From assembly GCA_028293685.1 (NCBI GenBank), contig JAQGOI010000029.1, positions 1-7,536 on the forward strand: DNA of 7,536 nt. Reading direction: 5' to 3'. How positions within the stretch are numbered: the stretch's first letter is position 1; each line of letters starts with the position of its first letter. Below the pieces are notes generated by a model. The model was given only the letters and a program-made list of their open reading frames with translations, did no database searches and was not told where the DNA came from. The DNA is from Lysobacteraceae bacterium (GTDB taxonomy: Bacteria > Pseudomonadota > Gammaproteobacteria > Xanthomonadales > Xanthomonadaceae). The position numbers were made by a program, and so were the translations under genes. This document shows positions 1 through 7,529 of this stretch, piece by piece.

Positions 1-1738
1 CACCGTGCTTGCGCGCATCGGCAACGCGGAGCTGGCTGCATTGATGCGCGGGTACGGTCACACACCGTATTTCGTCGAGGGCAGCGATCCGATGGACATG
101 CACCGTGCGTTCGCGACGGCGCTGGACCAGGCGCTCTCCGATATCCGTGCGATTCGATCCAGCGCACGCGCACCCGGGGCGACTGTGGTCAGGCCACATT
201 GGCCGATGATCGTTTTGCGTTCGCCCAAAGGCTGGACCGGGCCGAAGGTCGTTGACGGCCTTCCGGTGGAGGGCACGTGGCGGGCGCACCAGGTCCCACT
301 GGACGGCTTCGACAAGCCCGACCATGTGCGTCAGCTCGAGCAGTGGATGCGGAGCTACGAGCCGCAGGAATTGTTCGACGTCGACGGCCGGTTCCGCGAG
401 GAATTCGCGTCGCTGGCTCCCGGCGGCGCCCGGCGCATGGGCGCCAATCCGCACGCCAATGGCGGTGCGTTGCTGGTGCCGCTGGAGATGCCCGCCCTGC
501 GTGACTTCGCAGTCGACGTACCGTCGCCAGGCACCGTACGCGCGGAGCCCACGCGCGTGCTCGGTGGCTTTCTTGCCGACGTCATGAGACGGAACACACG
601 CCAGGCCAACATCCTTCTTTTCGGGCCGGACGAAACGGCGTCCAATCGTTTGGGCGCTTCGATTGAACTGACTGGCAAAGCGTGGATGGCGGACGTCGAA
701 GCGGTCGACACGAATCTCTCCGCCGACGGACGCGTCATGGAAGTGCTCAGCGAACACCTGTGCGAAGGGTGGCTGGAAGGCTACCTGCTCACGGGACGCC
801 ATGGCCTTTTTTCGTGCTACGAGGCCTTCATCCATATCGTCGACTCGATGTTCAACCAGCACGCGAAGTGGTTGAAGGTCTCGCGCGGGCTTGCCTGGCG
901 AAAACCCATTGCATCGCTCAACTATCTGTTGACCTCGCACGTCTGGCAGCAGGATCACAACGGATTCTCGCACCAGGATCCCGGTTTCATCGATCATGTC
1001 GCCAACAAGAAGGCCGACGTGGTCCGCATCTACCTGCCGCCCGACGCCAATTGTCTGTTGTCGGTGGCCGATCATTGCCTGCGCAGCCGCGACTACGTCA
1101 ACGTGATCGTCGCCGGCAAGGCTCCGGAATGGCAGTGGCTTGATCTCGACGCCGCCTCGCGCCACTGTGCCGATGGCGCCGGGATATGGCATTGGGCGGG
1201 CACAGGCAGCGAAGATCCGGATGTCGTCATGGCATGCGCCGGCGACGTCCCTACGGTGGAAACGCTTGCAGCCGTGACGCTGTTGCGGGATTACGCGCCC
1301 GGTCTGCGCATCCGCGTCGTCAACGTCGTCGACCTGATGACGCTGCAACCGGACACCGAACATCCGCACGGGATGACCGATGCCGCCTTCGACGCCGTGT
1401 TCACGCACGACCGTCCGATCGTGTTTGCATTCCATGGCTATCCGGGCTTGATTCATCGCCTCACATACCGACGCCATAACCACGACAACCTGCACGTGCG
1501 TGGTTACAAGGAGGAAGGAACCACGACGACACGATTCGACATGGTTGTACTCAACAACATCGACCGCTACCAGCTGGCATTCGATGCGATCCGCCGCGTG
1601 CCACGCCTCGCCGATCAGGTTGAACAGGCAACCAAACGCTACGGCGAGACCATCGCCCGCCATCGGGCCCACGTCAGCGAGCATGGCGAGGACATGCCCG
1701 AGGTACTCGACTGGCGCTGGCGGCCGGCTGGACCGTGA
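1..1738 (+). CDS. xfp: Phosphoketolase, C-terminal ~73% (5' end outside window)
   Basis: Thiamine-diphosphate enzyme that cleaves xylulose 5-phosphate and/or fructose 6-phosphate with inorganic phosphate, giving acetyl phosphate plus glyceraldehyde 3-phosphate or erythrose 4-phosphate. The frame is open to the left edge, so the gene starts upstream; the GTG at 5 is an internal valine codon. Counting it as residue 1, 577 residues are visible, against about 790-825 for full-length family members, so about 210-230 N-terminal residues are missing, including the part of the cofactor site with EGGELGY and GDGE. Family landmarks seen are WRAHQVPL (H95), [19 protein letters not shown] (E250, matching catalytic Glu479 of the bifidobacterial enzyme), Y272 in SCYEAF, and [11 protein letters not shown] (N319, H323). 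Their spacing matches the bifidobacterial residues H320, E479, Y501, N549 and H553. No frameshift is seen. The stop overlaps the ackA start. Family assignment is firm; preference between the two sugar phosphates cannot be read from sequence. Confidence 0.97.
   Translation, partial: TVLARIGNAELAALMRGYGHTPYFVEGSDPMDMHRAFATALDQALSDIRAIRSSARAPGATVVRPHWPMIVLRSPKGWTGPKVVDGLPVEGTWRAHQVPLDGFDKPDHVRQLEQWMRSYEPQELFDVDGRFREEFASLAPGGARRMGANPHANGGALLVPLEMPALRDFAVDVPSPGTVRAEPTRVLGGFLADVMRRNTRQANILLFGPDETASNRLGASIELTGKAWMADVEAVDTNLSADGRVMEVLSEHLCEGWLEGYLLTGRHGLFSCYEAFIHIVDSMFNQHAKWLKVSRGLAWRKPIASLNYLLTSHVWQQDHNGFSHQDPGFIDHVANKKADVVRIYLPPDANCLLSVADHCLRSRDYVNVIVAGKAPEWQWLDLDAASRHCADGAGIWHWAGTGSEDPDVVMACAGDVPTVETLAAVTLLRDYAPGLRIRVVNVVDLMTLQPDTEHPHGMTDAAFDAVFTHDRPIVFAFHGYPGLIHRLTYRRHNHDNLHVRGYKEEGTTTTRFDMVVLNNIDRYQLAFDAIRRVPRLADQVEQATKRYGETIARHRAHVSEHGEDMPEVLDWRWRPAGP
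1735..1738 (+). promoter_or_regulatory. GTGA stop/start overlap of xfp and ackA
   Basis: The GTG start of ackA (1735-1737) overlaps the TGA stop of xfp (1736-1738). With no clear Shine-Dalgarno upstream of the GTG, reinitiation by ribosomes finishing xfp is the likely mode of translation. The overlap is seen directly; the coupling is inferred. Confidence 0.75.
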
Positions 1739-2892
1739 CCGCTTCGACAGTCGTGCTGGCTTTGAACGCGGGCTCCTCGTCGCTGAAGTTCGGTTTGTTC
1801 GACGTCGATGGAACGGCCTGCCGCGCCCTGATGTCGGGAGTGATCGACGCGGGCGCCGCGATGGTCGCACGCGATGAAAACGGTCGCCCACTCGATGTGG
1901 CAGCGGAGGTGCCCGCCGATGCGCAGGCTGCCGTGGCGGCCATTGCGCGATTGTCGCGGGAGCAGCAGTTCAAGGCACCTGACGTCGTTGGCCACCGCTT
2001 CGTGCACGGAGGGCCACGCTGTCGGACGCACAGTCTGATCGATGCCGAGGTGACGCGAGCGCTCCAGGACGCGGTGGCATTTGCGCCATTGCACGCTCCC
2101 GCGTCGTTGGCACTGCTGCAGGCAGCGCAGGCCCATTTTGCGGATATCCCTCAGGTCGCGTGCCTGGACACGGCGTTTCACAACACCATGCCGGCTGTTT
2201 CGCGCACGCTTCCGCTTCCACCGTCGCTGCGGGAACAGGGCATCGAGCGCTATGGTTTCCATGGACTTTCGTGTGAGTCGATCGTGCCGCAGCTGGGATG
2301 TGGTTTGCCGGCAAAGCTGGTCATCGCGCACCTGGGCCACGGGGCGAGTGTCACGGCGGTCGCAAATGGGCGTTCGGTAGACACCAGCATGGGACTCACA
2401 CCAAGCGGAGGGGTGATGATGAGCACCCGCACCGGCGACATCGATCCCGGCGTGCTGCTGTACCTCATGCGCGAAGGCCATGCCGACGCATCGACATTGG
2501 AGGCGCTGATCGACCAGCAATCCGGCCTGCTCGGCGTTTCGTCCATCAGCGGAGACATGCGGCGGTTGCGCGCGGCTGGTTCGAGTACCGATGCGCGATT
2601 GGCAATCGCCATGTTCTGCTACAGCGTGCGCAAACAGATCGGGGCGATGGCCGCCGTCCTGGGCGGAATCGACCTGCTGGTGTTCACCGGTGGGATCGGC
2701 GAGAACGACGCCCTGGCAAGAGCCGACATATGCGCACGCCTGGATGTGTTTGGAATTCGCGATACGGATGTTCCCGGCTCGCGTGCGCGCGTCCTGCCGT
2801 CGCAGGAAGACGTGCAGATTGCGCGTCATGCGCGCGATCTGATGTTGAAAGCAGGCGATGCCACCGTCGCCAGTCCGTCGCTGTCCAATTGA
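1735..2892 (+). CDS. ackA: Acetate kinase
   Basis: Transfers phosphate between acetyl phosphate and ADP; here it would convert the acetyl phosphate made by the upstream phosphoketolase into acetate and ATP. The 385 residues compare with about 400 for the family. Motifs in order: NAGSSSLKF (N11), GHRFVHGG (R88), [10 protein letters not shown] (catalytic Asp D145), RYGFHGLS (H176), HLGHGAS (199-205), [11 protein letters not shown] followed by [10 protein letters not shown] (216-239, R232), FTGGIGEN (317-324) and the C-terminal metal-site Glu E358. The start is GTG at 1735, overlapping the xfp stop in a GTGA junction; the ASKHA first strand follows directly, so no later start fits. No good Shine-Dalgarno precedes it, suggesting translation coupled to xfp. 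Two motif positions differ from the classical enzyme: His202 where Asn is usual, and SGG where LEG is usual. No phosphotransacetylase gene is visible. Confidence 0.96.
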   Translation: MTASTVVLALNAGSSSLKFGLFDVDGTACRALMSGVIDAGAAMVARDENGRPLDVAAEVPADAQAAVAAIARLSREQQFKAPDVVGHRFVHGGPRCRTHSLIDAEVTRALQDAVAFAPLHAPASLALLQAAQAHFADIPQVACLDTAFHNTMPAVSRTLPLPPSLREQGIERYGFHGLSCESIVPQLGCGLPAKLVIAHLGHGASVTAVANGRSVDTSMGLTPSGGVMMSTRTGDIDPGVLLYLMREGHADASTLEALIDQQSGLLGVSSISGDMRRLRAAGSSTDARLAIAMFCYSVRKQIGAMAAVLGGIDLLVFTGGIGENDALARADICARLDVFGIRDTDVPGSRARVLPSQEDVQIARHARDLMLKAGDATVASPSLSN

Positions 2893-2905
2893 AGAGCGAA
2901 CGACC

Positions 2906-4969
2906 ATGACTAATCCAATCGACCAGCGTTGCATCGACACGCTTCGCTTCCTTGCCGTGGATGCCGTACAGAAAGCGGACAGCGGACATCCCGGCATGCC
3001 GTTGGGTGCGATGCCGATGGCCTACGTGCTCTGGGACCGGTTCCTCAACCACAACCCGCGAAATCCCGGTTGGACCGACCGCGACCGTTTCGTCCTGTCT
3101 GCCGGTCACGGCTCGATGTTGTTGTACGCGCTGCTGTACATGACCGGCTACGACCTCTCACTGGATGACATCAAGCAGTTCCGGCAATGGGGCAGCAAGA
3201 CGCCCGGACATCCTGAGCGCGGGCATACGCCGGGCGTGGAAGTCACGACGGGTCCGCTGGGGCAGGGGTTGGGCAATGCCGTCGGCCTGGCCATCGCCGA
3301 AGCGCAACTGGCGGCCCGTTACAACCGGCCGGACCATACCGTGATCGACCACCGCACGTGGGTGATCGCAAGCGACGGTGACCTCATGGAAGGTGTCGCC
3401 TCCGAGGCGGCATCGCTCGCCGGCCACCTCAGGCTTGGCAAGCTCATCTGCCTGTACGACGACAATGACGTCACGCTCGCCGCAGGCACGGACATCACCT
3501 TTACCGAAGACCGCGGTGCGCGATTCGCGGCCTATGGCTGGCAGGTGCTGCGCGTCGACGACGGTAACGATCTTGATACGATCCAGGCGGCATTGCGGTC
3601 GGCCTGCGACGACACGCTGCGTCCGTCACTGGTGATCGTGCGCACGCATCTTGGTTATGGCTCACCCGAGCAGGACAGTTTCAAGGCGCATGGTTCGCCA
3701 CTGGGTGAGGAAGACGTACGCAAGACCAAGCAGAAGCTCGCCTGGCCCATCGAGCCGGCCTTCCTGGTTCCCGACGATGCGCTGGCGCACATGCGCGAGG
3801 CCCGGGCTCGCGGGGAAGCGCGTGAGCGCGAATGGAGCGACGGCTTTGCCAGCTATGCGCGCAGTAACCAGGCGCTTGCCACCGAACTGGAACACAGCCT
3901 GCATGGCGCGTTGCCAGACGGCTGGGATTCGGACATCCCGGTGTTCCCCGCCGATGCCAAGGGCCTGGCGACACGCGAGGCGTCGGGCAAGATCATGAAT
4001 GCCATTGCGCCGCGTCTGCCGGCACTGACGGGCGGCTCGGCCGATCTCGATCCCTCGACCAAGACCGCGCTCAAGGGCATGGGCGATTTCAATCCACCCC
4101 GCGAACAGGGCGAAGACGACCAGGGATCCGATGGTGGGGGCTGGGGCTATTCCGGGCGCAACCTGCATTTCGGCGTGCGCGAGCATGCGATGGGCAGCAT
4201 CGCCAACGGTATCGCGGCGCACACCGGATGTATTCCGTTCACCGCGACGTTCCTGATCTTTTCCGACTACATGCGCCCGCCGATGCGCCTGGCCGCGCTG
4301 TCGAACCTGCACGTCGTCCATGTGTTCACGCACGACAGTGTCGCGCTTGGCGAGGATGGGCCGACACACCAGCCCATCGAGCAGCTCGCCAACCTGCGTG
4401 CCGTGCCCAACCTTGTCGTGCTCCGTCCCGGTGACGCGAATGAAACGGCAATCGCCTGGCGCGTCGCGCTCGAAACGCGCGAAGCGCCCGTAACCCTCGT
4501 GCTCACCCGGCAGGCGCTCCCGACGCTGGATCGCAGCCGGTTCGCCGCCGCCGATGGATTGCGGCGCGGAGGCTATGTGCTGGACGATGGCGCACGCGAT
4601 CCGGCGATCATCCTGATTGCATCGGGATCCGAAGTGCATCTGATCGTCGATGCCGCACAGCAATTGCGCGATGCGGGCCTGGCTGTGCGCTGCGTCTCGA
4701 TGCCCAGCTGGGAGCTGTTCGACGCGCAGCCGCGCGAGTATCGCGACAGCGTGCTGCCACCGACGATCCGCGCACGTGTGGCGGTGGAAGCCGGTGCGAC
4801 CCAGGGCTGGTGGCGCTACGTCGGCGACAAGGGGGACGTGCTGGGCATCGACCGGTTTGGCGCCTCGGCGCCGGGTGACCAGAACCTGCGGGAGTTCGGC
4901 TTCAATGCCGAGGAAGTGTGTCGTCGCGCGCGGGCGGTGTTGGCTGCTGTCGGTGCACCGCGACGCTGA
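2906..4969 (+). CDS. tkt: Transketolase
   Basis: Thiamine-diphosphate enzyme moving two-carbon ketol units between sugar phosphates. It supplies or consumes the xylulose 5-phosphate and fructose 6-phosphate used by phosphoketolase. The 687 residues compare with 663 for E. coli TktA. Cofactor and substrate residues line up with E. coli: SGHPGMPLG (H28), SAGHGSM (H68), PGHPERGH (H102), SDGDLMEG (D157), YDDN (N187), KAHGSPLG (H262), FGVREHAMG (catalytic Glu E426), FTHDS (H476) and PTHQP (H488). Domains: diphosphate-binding about 1-340, pyrimidine-binding about 365-540, C-terminal about 550-687. Start ATG 2906 was preferred over the in-frame ATG at 2858 because homology begins with [17 protein letters not shown], the upstream codons lie inside ackA, and a weak GAAGAG lies 9 nt ahead. 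It follows ackA by 13 nt, so all three genes are probably one transcript. An extra acidic/glycine-rich loop lies just before E426. Confidence 0.97.
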   Translation: MTNPIDQRCIDTLRFLAVDAVQKADSGHPGMPLGAMPMAYVLWDRFLNHNPRNPGWTDRDRFVLSAGHGSMLLYALLYMTGYDLSLDDIKQFRQWGSKTPGHPERGHTPGVEVTTGPLGQGLGNAVGLAIAEAQLAARYNRPDHTVIDHRTWVIASDGDLMEGVASEAASLAGHLRLGKLICLYDDNDVTLAAGTDITFTEDRGARFAAYGWQVLRVDDGNDLDTIQAALRSACDDTLRPSLVIVRTHLGYGSPEQDSFKAHGSPLGEEDVRKTKQKLAWPIEPAFLVPDDALAHMREARARGEAREREWSDGFASYARSNQALATELEHSLHGALPDGWDSDIPVFPADAKGLATREASGKIMNAIAPRLPALTGGSADLDPSTKTALKGMGDFNPPREQGEDDQGSDGGGWGYSGRNLHFGVREHAMGSIANGIAAHTGCIPFTATFLIFSDYMRPPMRLAALSNLHVVHVFTHDSVALGEDGPTHQPIEQLANLRAVPNLVVLRPGDANETAIAWRVALETREAPVTLVLTRQALPTLDRSRFAAADGLRRGGYVLDDGARDPAIILIASGSEVHLIVDAAQQLRDAGLAVRCVSMPSWELFDAQPREYRDSVLPPTIRARVAVEAGATQGWWRYVGDKGDVLGIDRFGASAPGDQNLREFGFNAEEVCRRARAVLAAVGAPRR

Positions 4970-4978
4970 GCACGCCGC

Positions 4979-5884
4979 CTATTCCTTCTTGATCGCGTGT
5001 CCGCCGAATTCGTTGCGCATCGCTGCCAGCAGTTTGTCGGCGAATGATTCGGTATCGCGCGAGCGCAAGCGCGCCATCAGCGACAAGGCGATGACGGGTG
5101 CCGGCACATCGAGGTCGATCGCTTCCTGCAGCGTCCAGCGGCCTTCCCCGGAATCCGCGACCCACGGGGCGATGCCATCCATCCTGGGATTCTTTGCCAG
5201 CGCGTCGGCGGTGAGATCCAGAAGCCAGGAGCGCACGACGCTGCCGGTGCGCCAGATCTCCGCGATCTGGTGCAGGTCCAATGCAAATTCCTGCTTGTGC
5301 TGGAGGATCGAGAATCCTTCCGCATACGCCTGCATCAGGCCGTACTCGATGCCGTTGTGGACCATCTTGGTGAAATGCCCGGACCCTACGGGTCCCACGC
5401 GGCCCCAGCCCTTGTCGCGAGCCGGTGCGAGGGCCTCGAAGATCGGAGTGAGTCGGTCCACGACCCCCTGATCGCCACCGACCATCAGGCTGTAGCCCTC
5501 TTCAAGCCCCCACACGCCGCCGCTGGTACCAGCGTCGACGTACGCGACCCCGTGCTGCGCCAGTTGCGCGGCGCGGCGCAGGGTGTCCTTGTAGTTGGAG
5601 TTGCCGCCGTCGATCAGGATGTCGCCCGCAACAAGGAGACCCGTCAGTGTTTCCACCGTGGCGTCGGTGATCGCCCCGGCTGGCACCATCATCCATAGCA
5701 CCCTGGGTGCTCCAAGTGCGCTGGCCAGCGTTGCCAGCGAGTCCGCCGAGCCACCATGGTTGCGTTCCAGTTCTGCGCGCGCCTCAGGCTTTGGGTCGAA
5801 GCCGACGACCGTGTGTCCGCCGCGCATCAGCCGCAGCGCCATGTTGGCCCCCATGCGTCCGAGACCGATCATGCCAAGTTCCAT
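4979..5884 (-). CDS. gnd: 6-phosphogluconate dehydrogenase (decarboxylating), short NAD-type
   Basis: Oxidatively decarboxylates 6-phosphogluconate to ribulose 5-phosphate. The 301 residues match the short (about 300 aa) family rather than the ~470 aa E. coli Gnd. Seen: Rossmann motif GLGRMGANM (7-15), with the second strand ending VVGFD so that D30 sits at the cofactor-choosing position; IDGGNS (91-96); GTSGGVWGLEEGY (119-131) of the substrate site; GSGHFTKMVHNGIEYG with K173, N177 and E180 matching the catalytic Lys, Asn and Glu of the family; and a C-terminal SGEGRW stretch. An acidic residue at D30 normally selects NAD over NADP. An open frame reaches back to 6082, but homology begins at MELGMIGLG and a GGAG lies 5 nt upstream of ATG 5884, so that start is chosen. 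The gene converges on tkt with 9 nt between stops. Its product feeds the pathway encoded on the other strand. Confidence 0.95.
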   Translation of the reverse strand: MELGMIGLGRMGANMALRLMRGGHTVVGFDPKPEARAELERNHGGSADSLATLASALGAPRVLWMMVPAGAITDATVETLTGLLVAGDILIDGGNSNYKDTLRRAAQLAQHGVAYVDAGTSGGVWGLEEGYSLMVGGDQGVVDRLTPIFEALAPARDKGWGRVGPVGSGHFTKMVHNGIEYGLMQAYAEGFSILQHKQEFALDLHQIAEIWRTGSVVRSWLLDLTADALAKNPRMDGIAPWVADSGEGRWTLQEAIDLDVPAPVIALSLMARLRSRDTESFADKLLAAMRNEFGGHAIKKE

Positions 5885-5889
5885 GCTGA

Positions 5890-5893
5890 CTCC
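5890..5893 (-). promoter_or_regulatory. Ribosome binding site of gnd
   Basis: On the minus strand GGAG precedes ATG 5884 by 5 nt. It decides the start against the longer open frame reaching 6082, whose extra 66 residues show no family similarity. Confidence 0.7.
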
Positions 5894-5975
5894 AAGGGGA
5901 AAGGCGCAGCGTGTGCCGCGGAGGCTCCATGATGCCGGAGTAACCCGGGCGTTGCCGATGGCCGACCCCGCCGCG

Positions 5976-6015
5976 ATCGAGGCCGTATCGACGATCGTAT
6001 CGATTCGCACATCGA
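5976..6015. repeat. Four ATCGA units phased at 11-12 nt
   Basis: ATCGA (TCGAT on the gnd strand) occurs at 5976, 5987, 5999 and 6011, with steps of 11, 12 and 12 nt. The last three units resemble a degenerate 12-nt tandem repeat: CGTATCGACGAT, CGTATCGATTCG, CACATCGACGCT. The block lies about 90-130 nt upstream of the gnd start. It may be a cooperative operator or only a low-complexity remnant; no known regulator motif was recognised. Confidence 0.45.
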
Positions 6016-6197
6016 CGCTTACGCACGCGGCCATGTCTGACACGCGTGCAACGCGGCATACCTCCGCCGGCGCCGAAAGCAATCGCGCATTCAGCTGATT
6101 TGCGGAGGGATGGCAACCCGAAGAGCGGGACGCGGCTCACGTTTTGAATGCAGGCGATCACCTGGCGTTTGCAGTGCGCTGATTACATTGCCGCGTT

Positions 6198-7244
6198 ATG
6201 GCTCATCTCCACGAAGTCGGCTGTGCATCGGGTGCGGGTGAGCTCGATGAAACACGCGAAGCCTTGGCGAAAATGCAACACGAGGTGGCGAAACTCCAAC
6301 AGCAATGGGAGTTCAGCCACAGCGCGCTGCGCGCCTTGCCCGATGGCGTGGTCATCGTCGGTGTGGAAGGTCGGATCGATTTCATCAATCCCGTGGCCGC
6401 CCACCTGACCGGCTGGACGGAGGAAGACCTCCTCGGGAGGGATTTTGCCGAGGGCGTTCAGTTTACCGATCCCAAAGGCACGCCCATCGATGTCATCACC
6501 ACAAGCGGTCGCGACATCGCCGGCCTGCTTCGGCGTGACGAGCATGTCGTTCTGGTCGAGGCCGCAGTTGCGCCGGTGATGGACAACGAGCGAAACAAGG
6601 TCGGCTCGATCATTACCTTCCGCAACGTCACGGCCGCCCGGCGCCTGACCAGTGAGTTGACATACCACGCCAATCACGACGCCCTCACCGGTCTGGGCAA
6701 TCGGCGCGCTTTCGAGTTCCGGCTGGAGCGTGCCGTCGCCAGCGCGACCGAACAGGGCAGCCAGCACTGCCTGCTTTACTTCGACCTGGATTATTTCAAG
6801 GCCGTCAACGATCAGGCCGGGCACATTGCGGGTGACGAGCTGTTGCGGCAGCTGTCCGCGGTGCTGAAGAAACAGCTGCGCGAGCACGACATGCTGGCCC
6901 GCCTCGGTGGCGACGAGTTCGCAGTGCTACTGACCAACTGCACGCGGGAACAGGCCACGCGCGCTTCGGAAAAGATCTGCGCTGCGGTGGCGACATTCGT
7001 CTTTGAATGGCAGAACGAAGAATTCACCATCGGCGCCAGCATGGGCCGGGTGGATTTTTGCGATGGCGGCATGTCGGTCTCTGAGCTGCTGATGCGCGCC
7101 GATGAGATGTGCTACCTGGCGAAAACGTCCGGACGCAACCAGATCCGTACGTTCGAGAGTGACGCCGAACCGAGCCACGCAGCCTTGCATCAGTCGGCAA
7201 GGTGGGGTTTTCAGCCTTCGACCGCACACGGACGGAAGGCGTAG
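6198..7244 (+). CDS. PAS-GGDEF diguanylate cyclase
   Basis: Predicted to make cyclic di-GMP from two GTP. The 348 residues read as a short charged, probably coiled-coil helix (about 14-38), a PAS sensor domain (about 40-150, with the FINPVAAHLTGWTEEDLLG core), and a GGDEF domain (about 155-320) opening with HDALTGLGNRRAF. The active-site motif GGDEF is at 237-241 and the metal Asp in YFDLDYFK at D196. RxxD (R228-D231) sits exactly five residues ahead of GGDEF, the spacing of the product-inhibition I-site. No transmembrane segment or signal peptide is seen, so it is probably cytosolic. It ends soon after GRNQIRTF with no EAL domain, although the PAS-GGDEF sequence resembles that in larger PAS-GGDEF-EAL proteins. 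ATG 6198 is the first possible start after the in-frame stop at 6180-6182. It lacks a Shine-Dalgarno, so Met26 at 6273 is an alternative. The PAS ligand is unknown, as is any link to the sugar genes. Confidence 0.92.
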   Translation: MAHLHEVGCASGAGELDETREALAKMQHEVAKLQQQWEFSHSALRALPDGVVIVGVEGRIDFINPVAAHLTGWTEEDLLGRDFAEGVQFTDPKGTPIDVITTSGRDIAGLLRRDEHVVLVEAAVAPVMDNERNKVGSIITFRNVTAARRLTSELTYHANHDALTGLGNRRAFEFRLERAVASATEQGSQHCLLYFDLDYFKAVNDQAGHIAGDELLRQLSAVLKKQLREHDMLARLGGDEFAVLLTNCTREQATRASEKICAAVATFVFEWQNEEFTIGASMGRVDFCDGGMSVSELLMRADEMCYLAKTSGRNQIRTFESDAEPSHAALHQSARWGFQPSTAHGRKA

Positions 7245-7262
7245 GTGCCAAAGGTGCTGTAA

Positions 7263-7310
7263 GGGTCGGGGACAGGCCGCGTGCGATTCGATGACGACGG
7301 ATTCCGACCC
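7263..7310. terminator. Weak inverted repeat between convergent genes
   Basis: GGGTCGG (7263-7269) and CCGACCC (7304-7310) form a perfect 7-bp stem, extendable by one G-U pair, around a loop of about 32-34 nt. It lies in the 68-nt gap between the converging stops at 7244 and 7313, where a shared terminator would be useful. There is no T-tract on either side and the loop is long, so an intrinsic terminator is doubtful. Confidence 0.2.
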
Positions 7311-7312
7311 GG

Positions 7313-7516
7313 CTAGTCAGCGGCAAGGGAGCGCATTCGATCCAGTTCGCAGGCGACGTAGGCGCCGTGCCTGGAGCAGTCGGCGGCCAGGGTGAGCGCC
7401 TTGATCTGCGCGTCCAGCCAGTCCGCCAGGCCTTCGTGGTTGTTGCCACGATGCTCGTGCAACTGGTCGTGCAGGATGGTCAGCCGTTCTTCCAGTGCAG
7501 CCCGCTGCCAGTGCAT
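7313..7516 (-). CDS. Small hypothetical protein (67 aa or slightly longer)
   Basis: I do not recognise the family. The 67 residues are hydrophilic and mostly helical in character, with an amphipathic, coiled-coil-like first half (around AALEERLTILHDQLHEH) and a second half with two cysteines in ADCSRHGAYVACELDRM; there is no membrane segment or signal peptide. A GGAG 9 nt upstream supports ATG 7516. The frame stays open to the right edge, adding TTEKPL, and the codon straddling the edge reads NTG on the minus strand. A start at 7537, giving a 74-residue protein, is therefore equally possible. It converges on the diguanylate cyclase gene. The good ribosome binding site and gene-like composition make it likely real. 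Confidence 0.6.
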   Translation of the reverse strand: MHWQRAALEERLTILHDQLHEHRGNNHEGLADWLDAQIKALTLAADCSRHGAYVACELDRMRSLAAD

Positions 7517-7525
7517 CAGTGGCTT

Positions 7526-7529
7526 CTCC
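7526..7529 (-). promoter_or_regulatory. Possible ribosome binding site of the small gene
   Basis: GGAG on the minus strand lies 9 nt before ATG 7516. If translation instead begins at the NTG crossing the right edge, these bases are part of Thr-Glu codons and the match is coincidental. Confidence 0.4.

Larger units (their letters stand above)
5885..6197. promoter_or_regulatory. Divergent intergenic region between gnd and the diguanylate cyclase gene
   Basis: This 313-nt stretch separates two divergently read genes and should hold both promoters. It contains a phased ATCGA repeat (5976-6015) and a GGAGGG directly abutting an ATG near 6111. No convincing sigma-70 promoter pair was found. Weak -10-like hexamers are TACGAT on the minus strand inside the repeat and TACATT at 6184-6189 on the plus strand, neither with a proper -35 at standard spacing. 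No tRNA, small RNA or credible gene was recognised. Confidence 0.5.

Noticed and set aside
1639..2997. Long 452-codon open frame on the minus strand opposite ackA
   Set aside because: It lies antisense to a gene with full acetate kinase motif content; its translation is rich in Arg, His, Gln and Cys with no recognisable domain, as expected for a shadow frame in GC-rich DNA.
3662..4663. 333-codon open frame on the minus strand opposite tkt
   Set aside because: Antisense to well-conserved transketolase sequence, with no domain signature or plausible ribosome binding site.
4650..5471. 273-codon plus-strand frame running from the tkt end across gnd
   Set aside because: Overlaps both tkt (other frame) and gnd (antisense), and the translation has no recognisable family; both overlapped genes are certain.
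5885..6082. N-terminal extension of gnd back to ATG 6082
   Set aside because: The added 66 residues have no Rossmann or other similarity and precede a normal family N-terminus with its own GGAG.
6111..6242. Short 43-codon frame preceded by GGAGGG
   Set aside because: The GGAGGG directly touches the ATG, leaving no spacer, and the frame overlaps the diguanylate cyclase start; the peptide is Arg/Ser/Gly-rich with no sign of conservation.
6183..6887. 234-codon minus-strand frame opposite the diguanylate cyclase gene
   Set aside because: Antisense shadow of a gene with intact PAS and GGDEF motifs; no domain recognised in its translation.
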